64,000 nt of DNA. Origin: Kappaphycus alvarezii (Eukaryota > Rhodophyta > Florideophyceae > Gigartinales > Solieriaceae). The position numbers were made by a program, and so were the translations under genes. Shown piece by piece: positions 58,405-64,000 of this stretch. Numbering within the stretch: position 1 is the stretch's first letter; each line of letters opens with the position of its first letter. The stretch covers positions 1,327,001-1,391,000 of the forward strand of contig NADL03000478.1 of assembly GCA_002205965.3 (NCBI GenBank). Direction: 5' to 3'. The notes beneath the pieces are model-generated. The model saw only the letters and a program-made list of their open reading frames with translations, was not told where the DNA came from and did not search any database.

Positions 58405-59395
58405 GGGAAAGGGGTACCTACAAGTTTGCAAACGTATTAAGGTTTATGTACACAGTTCCACCCACTGTGCAAAATTCACTCAACACTTGGATTGCAGTTG
58501 CTAAGACTGGTGTTGACTTGAACAGTTCGCTCTTCTACAGCTCAAGGAACGTCAGCGAAGCTTATCAGACTCTGAGGAAGGTTGTTGAAGATGCCGTACT
58601 GACTGTTTGCGATGCAATAACAATTGGGCAACGCTGCGCTGACTGGTTCGTCTTGCGACAATTTAGAATAACTGGAACAAATGCTGGTACTGTGCTGTTG
58701 GGAAATGGTGAGGTAAGGACGAAGCTGGGTTTGGGTGGAGCAGCTAATGGTGCAGATCGTGACTGTCAACAGCCGTTCTGTTTGTTTTATAATGGTTGGT
58801 TTAGCTCGACAGTCACTTCGGAAGCAATGATGCGAGGCAGTATCAATTGGGAACCAGTTTTATGTGCATTGCGATCGAAGGAGTTTGTGAAGGAGGTTTT
58901 TGACGTTGGAATGGTTGCGAAAAAGGATGACCGTTTTCTTGCTTGCTCTCCGGACGGTATAGCACTTTTGGAGAAGAGCGCGTTTCCCAATTGGGATGTA
59001 GTATTGGAAGGGACGCTTGAAACACGGGAGGAGAACTATGTCCTTCGCTCTGTAGAAATTAAGAAACGGGTAGCTGCGTCAACACTTGGACTTCTGCCAC
59101 TCTATCGACCACTGATCTCATTTTTTGCGATGTTGGGATGCGTACTTTCGTAAGTACATCCCAGGGGAACACATTGGTCAAGTACTGCATCAATTGCTCA
59201 TTCTCGGAATTGGTTTAGGACTTTTTGTTTGTGCAGCGGAGACCGGAATACTTTACATTTTTTTTTCGGTGCCCCATGCCTGTATTGCAGGCCTCACATC
59301 ACGCCTTGGTTACAACTGTAGGTGGTATAGTAAAATGGGCTCACTTGGCTGATACTTCAGCCCCAGCCTACCTTACGCCAGAACAAGCTGAAAAC
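58386..59395 (+). CDS. YqaJ-type PD-(D/E)XK nuclease domain nested in the transposase
   Basis: A frame from ATG 58386 begins VRERGTYKFANVLRFMYTVP. At 58640-58700 it gives ADWFVLRQFRITGTNAGTVL, the R-x-x-x-ITGT entry motif of the YqaJ/lambda-exonuclease family. Next come MMRGSINWEP (near 58828), the catalytic Asp in ACSPDG (codon 58953-58955), and VEIKKR with catalytic Glu (59055-59057) and Lys (59061-59063). After a frame change near 59140 the domain closes with KYIPGEHIGQVLHQLLILGI and a following VGGIVKWAHLAD segment. YqaJ nucleases are phage recombination exonucleases. Here the domain sits between the second and third transposase aspartates. Confidence 0.8.
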
Positions 59396-59670
59396 GGTTA
59401 AGATGAGGCTTCCTTTTTGTTGTAATTTTGATCAGCATGTAAGAGAAAAAGGGCCTTCTGTTCCGCTGAAACTATTTAAGCATGCATCGCAGAGCTTTTA
59501 CTCGAAGACGAAGGGAGGCGTCGATGGAGCTAGTCAAATGCGAGCCAACCTGAGGTCATAGTCGTCGCATTTTCATTGGGAGCAGAAGATTGTCTCGCAA
59601 ACTATAAAGACTTTGGCAATCAATGCCTTTATAGGATGGCGCATGTTTGAGAGGCGGGACTTATTGTAAT
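59396..59670 (+). CDS. piggyBac-like transposase, DDE core part 2 (Asp3)
   Basis: The frame through KMRLPFCCNFDQHVREKGPS leads to FYSKTKGGVDGASQMRANLR, matching the piggyBac block YNQTKGGVDTLDQM that carries the third catalytic Asp (codon 59523-59525). After one in-frame TAG it continues HFHWEQKIVSQTIKTLAINA and FIGWRMFERRDLL, matching the piggyBac helix pattern after Asp3. This fixes the element as piggyBac-superfamily and places the nuclease domain inside the DDE fold. Confidence 0.8.
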
Positions 59671-59689
59671 ACGCAGACACTTTTATGTT

Positions 59690-60105
59690 TTGAATGGTTA
59701 TCACAACTTGCTCAACAAAGTGCAAGCGACTAACAATTTTATGTTGGGTGTGTCACAAGACCTGCTTGGTTATGCATCAACAATACTTGTTGGAGGTGAA
59801 TCAGTTCGTCCAGTGGAGGAGGACTGTACTAACGCTCAATCTTGTAGCCTTTCGAAGGAGGAAATTAAGAGGCTAATAAGACTTGCCCATGATCGGAAGA
59901 ACAACCGCATCGTTTTCTTTAACAGCGCAGATGGGTTCATGCTAAGAACTGTTATTCAAGTCATGAGCCTAGGCAAGGCAAGTCTCTTTATTGTGCTTTG
60001 TGTGGTCAGCACCCTCCTCCGAATCGAGGGCATTGCTCTTCGTATCACTGCTCCTTGTGTGCTACGAACTTATGTATTAGGGTTCATGCAGGTCTAAGGG
60101 TCTCT
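59690..60105 (+). CDS. piggyBac-like transposase C-terminus with cysteine-rich domain
   Basis: A frame from about 59690 (YHNLLNKVQATNNFMLGVSQ, then SLSKEEIKRLIRLAHDRKNN) runs on, and in a neighbouring frame near 59990-60080 becomes CALCGQHPPPNRGHC followed by HCSLCATNLCIRVH. The C-x2-C ... C-x2-C ... C-x3-H spacing is that of the RING-like cysteine-rich domain at the end of piggyBac transposases, which binds transposon-end DNA. Confidence 0.65.
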
Positions 60106-60256
60106 CTTTGGAGTATTTGGCATGGTAACAAAGAACTAGTCTTGCACTCAACGCCCGAAAATGCCAGTAGAGAAAGTAGGGAAGCACGGAAAGTTCTCTC
60201 ACTGCTGGTAGCAGTCGCGCTTCAAGAACTGCTTTACTGCCGAGACAGGGACAGCT

Positions 60257-60508
60257 ATGGCCCAAGCAAATGTAGGTGGTGGAAATGATGAGGCTGGGAG
60301 TGGTAGTACTGGAGAAGGTGGGAATGGGCAGAAGGTGATGAAGGAACAATTCCTGCCAATGCAACGGAAGAGAATGGACACAATAACTGTGAATGCACCG
60401 GAAGAGTACGACAATCTAGGCCTACGCGGCAATCTAAACGCCGGCGGTCTGCTTCTACAGACAACCAAGGACCTACGCTTCGAAAGAGGCGCAGGAGGGG
60501 AGGTATAA
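60257..60508 (+). CDS. Small unidentified frame near the right end of the piggyBac-like element
   Basis: 83 codons, starting MAQANVGGGNDEAGSGSTGE and ending in a Leu/Arg-rich stretch (NLGLRGNLNAGGLLLQTTKD). It might be a small accessory ORF of the transposon or an extension of the transposase C-terminus. I recognise no family. Confidence 0.3.
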   Translation: MAQANVGGGNDEAGSGSTGEGGNGQKVMKEQFLPMQRKRMDTITVNAPEEYDNLGLRGNLNAGGLLLQTTKDLRFERGAGGEV

Positions 60509-60795
60509 GTAGAACAGAAGCATTGTTGAAAGGCTTTGTATGTGGAGCAAAGTGGCCCTATGATCGATATATCGATCGAGAGGTAATTTTTTGAGTCCCT
60601 TCAACCCACTCTAGAACCCCAAATTGAAGGCTTTCTGCTGCTGTAATAAACGTTCTCACGCGCCCAAACTTCGTGGGAAGCACGTATACAACGTGGACAT
60701 GTGGTCCATCAAAGCAGAAATGTGAAATGGCGACGAGCGCCTAACGAGTGAACGGTCATATTACCGAGCGATAAATCGATCAGAAAATTCTGGCA

Positions 60796-60806
60796 TTAGG
60801 GATATA
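60796..60806 (-). repeat. piggyBac-like right terminus
   Basis: TTAGGGATATA, the exact reverse complement of 56351-56361. Confidence 0.5.
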
Positions 60807-60845
60807 AGGGAGAGGGACGACCAACAGTGTGTCCGTTACAGGTTA

Positions 60846-60867
60846 CGGGCCTTAGAGCATCCGCACC
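60846..60867 (+). repeat. Harbinger left terminal inverted repeat (candidate)
   Basis: cgggccttagagcatccgca lies right after a TTA trinucleotide. Support is by similarity to known Harbinger ends only, since the partner is off-window. Confidence 0.4.
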
Positions 60868-61010
60868 CGCGTTCTAAAAACCGCTTCCAACGGCCCATTT
60901 GGAATTGAACCTCAAAAAACTCAGGCACCCGTAAATTTTCAAAAAGTTTCCAACTAAAAATAGTTGGATTTAGAATATGATTTTAAAAATCGATTTCCAA
61001 AGAACGGCCC

Positions 61011-62095
61011 ATGGAATATCGACATCCAAACGTCAAACTGAGAAATAACCGACTCTCAGTCGCGCTATTCATTTCCGGCCAAAACAATGGAGGGACATGC
61101 AGGACGTTCTTCACTGCACAGATGATTCCGTTGAACCGGACGTTCATTCTCTTGAATCACACCTTGGCCTTCGACTTTGCTTCTTCCGAAAACAACGCTG
61201 AAAAATGGGCACAGGGAAAGGATAGTCAGCGGAGGAAACTGTCGAAGCATGCAAAGCATATGTATCGGCCTCCGAAGATCCGCGCTCAGGCAGCGAAAGA
61301 AGAAAGAGCTCTTCCATACGCAAGTGAGGGAGCTATATACAGAGTTCATGGTGGACGTCAAAAAGAGGAATGGTCAAATGAACTATAGAGAGAAGACGGG
61401 TGATGCCATAGTTCAACGTCATCGCAAAGCGCTTTGCGAATGCATCAAGTTTGAACGAATAACATGCTCAATAAAGACAAAGAAACCAACGGGAAGTCAC
61501 ATCGAAGAAGACTTTTCCGGGCTGCGACGGCTGTGTACAATGGGAAAGCTTTAATATATAATATGTAAACTTTCCTACGACATTTGAGTGCACCTATTGG
61601 ACGAAGGTCATGTTTATAGAATTTTTCATTTCTTTCGATCTCCTGAGGCCTGGTAGTTGGTAAAAATGTCCAAAACCCCTGCAGCCACCACCAATTCTGT
61701 AACTAACAGCTCGTCCGTCGGCCCGGTTAATCCAGGCAACTCGTATAGTTAAGGGAAGATTGTTGGTGGTAATGAAGATAATAAACCTCTGGACAGGACA
61801 ATTGCTGAGAGCAGCAACATTTTAAGTGGTTCAAATACCAAAAAGGAACGTCCCGTTGGGAAGAAGAAAGCGCTGGAGATATCTTATCAGGCGGCCGCAC
61901 TCCGAAAAGGGGCGAATGTAATTGAAAAACTTGCTGCAGCTTCTGAGAAACGAGTGAAGCTGCAAAAGAGGATGTTGGAGATTGAAGAGCAGAAGGCCAT
62001 GATTAAGTTTTTCTCCATGCAAGGCAACGATGGCGAAATGAGAGCAAAGTTCATACACTTAGAAAAAAGCGCTTCAGTCCATTGAAGATAAGCTT
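61011..62095 (+). CDS. Harbinger ORF1, Myb/SANT-like DNA-binding protein, frame-disrupted
   Basis: The plus-strand path first gives ELFHTQVRELYTEFMVDVKK (near 61305-61360) and GDAIVQRHRKALCECIKFER followed by PTGSHIEEDF, the pattern of the SANT/trihelix-like domain of Harbinger ORF1. After a stop near 61551 and a second ATG at 61666 it continues through an acidic/Ser-Asn linker with one in-frame TAA near 61750. It then gives KKERPVGKKKALEISYQAAA and a coiled coil (EKRVKLQKRMLEIEEQKAMI), ending at 62095. KERPxGxKKA is the hallmark of NAM-associated C-termini. In the family, ORF1 binds the transposon ends and partners the transposase. Confidence 0.7.
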
Positions 62096-62422
62096 GAAAC
62101 TAGGGAACAATAGGCAGGAAACGAACAATCAAGGGAGTTAATTGTTGCAAGTGATACTGCGTCGCCTCCAAGAGAACAAATTAAAGTCTCTTCGGAACCT
62201 GTCTGCCCATCTGTTGTAAGCTTCTTCAACTAGGAATAAGAAGGAGGTAAAAGAAAGAAAACCAACTTGGCTCTCCTGCGTTGCACGAAGTGTAGTTCAT
62301 GTAGGCTCGAGGATGCATTTCACCTCCCAGAGATGGTCAATGAGGGCCTTTGTGAGCTTCCTATTTAAGCCAATAAGCTTAATATCGTCAGAAATGACAT
62401 GACTTGTGAACCACAATGCCAA
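62096..62422. other. Spacer between convergent Harbinger genes
   Basis: About 330 bp between the stop codons of ORF1 and the transposase, AT-rich, with no gene recognised. Both transcripts would need poly(A) sites here. I see AATAAG-like but no clear AATAAA hexamer. Confidence 0.5.
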
Positions 62423-63567
62423 TTACGATTCGTCTAAGGGCTCTACAACAATTTCCATGGTGTCCTGAGCAATGTTGAATGATTCGCGTATTCCGTCAAC
62501 CCCATCACTCGCGTAAATTTCTCTTCTAGATTCCACAACCATGTTGTGCAACACGATCGCAGACTGAGCAACTGATGTCGTGATAGCGGCAGACCAAACC
62601 TCGCTGGGTAAAACATAATTTTGAATCTACGGAATAGGACACCGAAAAAACGTTCGACGCACTTCCGCGCTCCTTTCTGCCTTGCTCAAACGCCCTGTAC
62701 CTCCCTTCGGAACCGACTTGATGACTATTTTCCATGGGGGGAAGATACACTCAGTAAGGTAGTAGTACCAATGAAAGACCTCTCCCGATAGAGTGCAGCT
62801 CAGCTTGACTTGAGGCAACTCTCCAGCCAGTACGCGGTTGAAGTGATTACTCACTTCTGGTATGTTGAGATCATTACATGCTCCAGGCAACGCGAACTGA
62901 AAAGACCAAGCCCAGAGATCTAAATCGCATATTGCCTCGATTCGGACAGTTGGTTCCCCTTCCTTGCCTTTCATGATTCCTTGAAGGGCAGTTGGGAAAT
63001 TCTTCCAAGACTAACCAGCGCAATCTAAACATCCGATGCATCCTGGAAAGCCGGTCCGTGCAAACTGTCTCTCAACTCGTCTCAAGTCATCAGAGTTTTG
63101 CTCCATCATATAGAAATTTCCAAAGCATATAAGCACACTTGTACAGAACTCCTGAAGGAACTTACGCGCAGTAGTTTCCGATAAACTAAACAAGTCTTCA
63201 GACAGGTCGGAAGAAATTACGTACGCAATTTGCGAGGGCACATAAATTTAACCAGTGGTGAGATTCTCATCCTCCCAACAGCATCTAGTTTTAAGCATTG
63301 ACGAATGTAAGCAGATTGAGCAACCAATTTTTCAAATATTCTGTTGAAGACAGACCGAGGCATGCGAAACCTCCTCTCAAAAGATTCTTCGGACTGCTCA
63401 GGGCCCATTTGAGAAGTTCCAGGTCTGCATTTGTCGTGCCGCCAAAAATATTTTACCATGTAGTTGTAGTGCGCTCCTTCAAAGTTTCGCTGAATATTTC
63501 CAGACTTCCCAGGAAGTGATCCGCCCTTCTAGTGCTTCCTGGCTGTCGACAATGCCATGGAAGCCAT
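62423..63567 (-). CDS. Harbinger (DDE_Tnp_4) transposase, disrupted
   Basis: Minus strand from the ATG at 63567. SLPGKSGNIQRNFEGAHYNY and FERRFRMPRSVFNRIFEKLV form the N-terminal helix-turn-helix-like part. Then come LSETTARKFLQEFC and RRVERQFARTGFPGCIGCLD with the first catalytic Asp (codon 63025-63023), KGKEGEPTVRIEAICDLDLW, PGACNDLNIPEV, WYYYLTECIFPPWK, and VERFFGVLF with the catalytic Glu (codon 62655-62653). It ends with IVLHNMVVESRREIYASDG and a stop at 62423. The likely second Asp position (YYLTD in relatives) reads Glu. There is an early in-frame TAG, a TAG where relatives have Trp after LDCAG (63011-63013), and frame changes near 63235 and 62650. The copy is inactive. Confidence 0.8.
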
Positions 63568-64000
63568 ATTAAACCATATTGCCACACTCAATGCTTTGGT
63601 GCTATCCCCTCAGCGGCCTTGAAAACATCAAACAAAGCAGACATATAGAACTCCTGTAACAGTAAAATTGACCTCCAAATTAAGGGGAAGGTCAGATGGG
63701 TTAAAAAAATCTTGGTCTGAGCCTGAAATTTTGTTCATTGAGAGGCCACGCTTCCCCTATTCTGCAGTGTTTGAGGAATATATATCTTCTGAGCCTTGAA
63801 AATATCTTTTTAAGCAACGTAGTGCAAGTGTGGTGACGCAGAAAGCAGCACAGAACGAGGATGGCAAAGGTATTTATGTTATAATTGGCGTAGATAAACG
63901 TCAACGGAATGTTTTTCTTGTTGACGAAGCGAAACACTCACAATGTTCACGAGCGAGTCCAAAACCTCCGTGTTTGCCTCCCGAAGAAGCTTCCTCGATG
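63568..64000. other. Right part of the Harbinger element, no further gene recognised
   Basis: AT-rich, with a minus-strand frame at 63701-63937 (including IPLTFIYANYNINTFAILVL) that lacks a known domain. This is the 5' side of the transposase gene and probably leads to the right terminal repeat beyond the window. Confidence 0.4.

Larger units (their letters stand above)
56351..60806 (+). mobile_element. piggyBac-superfamily DNA transposon with nested YqaJ nuclease
   Basis: Ends read TATA-TCCCTAA (56351-56361) and TTAGGGA-TATA (60796-60806). This is a short terminal inverted repeat flanked by a 4-bp TATA direct repeat, the size expected of piggyBac (canonical TTAA). Between them one plus-strand transposase can be followed from a proline-rich N-terminus through a DDE core, an inserted YqaJ-type nuclease, the third catalytic Asp, and a cysteine-rich C-terminus. 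The protein path is interrupted by at least six frame changes and one in-frame stop. The element is 4456 bp, longer than ordinary piggyBac because of the nuclease. Confidence 0.8.
60846..64000. mobile_element. PIF/Harbinger DNA transposon (right end outside the window)
   Basis: The left end reads GGGCCTTAGAGCATCCGCAC from 60847, resembling the GAGCATC-type inverted repeats of Harbinger elements. It is preceded by TTA (60843-60845), which fits the family's 3-bp TWA target. Inside are a Myb/SANT-like ORF1 on the plus strand and a DDE_Tnp_4 transposase on the minus strand, pointing at each other. No matching right repeat was found before 64000. The element starts about 40 bp after the piggyBac-like right end. 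Both genes carry stops or frame changes, so this copy is probably inactive. Confidence 0.8.

Noticed and set aside
1-64000. tRNA and rRNA genes
   Set aside because: Scanned for TTCGAATC-type T-loops and conserved rRNA blocks; no cloverleaf or rRNA segment could be supported.

Overview
This window is eukaryotic nuclear DNA from a transposon-rich genome. It carries Copia, DIRS-like, LINE, piggyBac-like and PIF/Harbinger elements. The few host-type genes (mRNA decapping enzyme Dcp2, a PP2C-like protein, a renalase-like FAD oxidoreductase) show no obvious introns. This mix fits a compact-gene alga or other protist. A red alga is my low-confidence guess, resting on style and not on a diagnostic gene.

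Layout. (1) 1-22360: a head-to-tail tandem array with a period of about 8.78 kb (two full units and a third cut at 22360). Each full unit carries a broken Copia fossil whose gag part lies on the minus strand and whose RT/RNase H part lies on the plus strand. (2) 22361-29650: an AT-rich, gene-poor stretch with one isolated Copia RT scrap, a 57-nt near-perfect hairpin, a 20-nt palindrome and two diverged short repeat pairs. (3) 29.8-40.9 kb: two recognisable host-type genes, both frame-disrupted, set among tracts of the motif TACTGTAC. (4) 40949-45001: a full-length LINE with a 9-bp target-site duplication, a reverse transcriptase and a C-terminal zinc-finger/REL-like nuclease. (5) 46052-50643: a young DIRS-like tyrosine-recombinase retroelement flanked by identical 323-bp direct repeats. 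(6) 50.9-52.8 kb: an unknown 265-aa reading frame and the 3' part of a second LINE. (7) 54328-55712: Dcp2. (8) 56351-60806: a piggyBac-superfamily DNA transposon. (9) 60846 to beyond the window end: a PIF/Harbinger transposon with a Myb/SANT-like ORF1 and a DDE transposase facing each other.

The most notable find is the piggyBac-like transposase. A YqaJ-type PD-(D/E)XK nuclease domain of roughly 300 residues lies between its second and third catalytic aspartates, and a cysteine-rich piggyBac-type C-terminus follows. The transposase is frame-disrupted here, but all the landmarks can be read.

A recurring theme is that conserved proteins (Dcp2, renalase-like, LINE, transposases) keep their motifs while changing frame every one to several hundred bases, and that the tandem units differ mostly by single-base length changes. 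Part of the breakage may therefore be assembly indel noise and not biological decay. The PP2C-like gene has lost its metal-binding aspartates, and the Harbinger transposase has an in-frame stop, so some real decay is also present. No CRISPR array, rRNA or tRNA gene was recognised.
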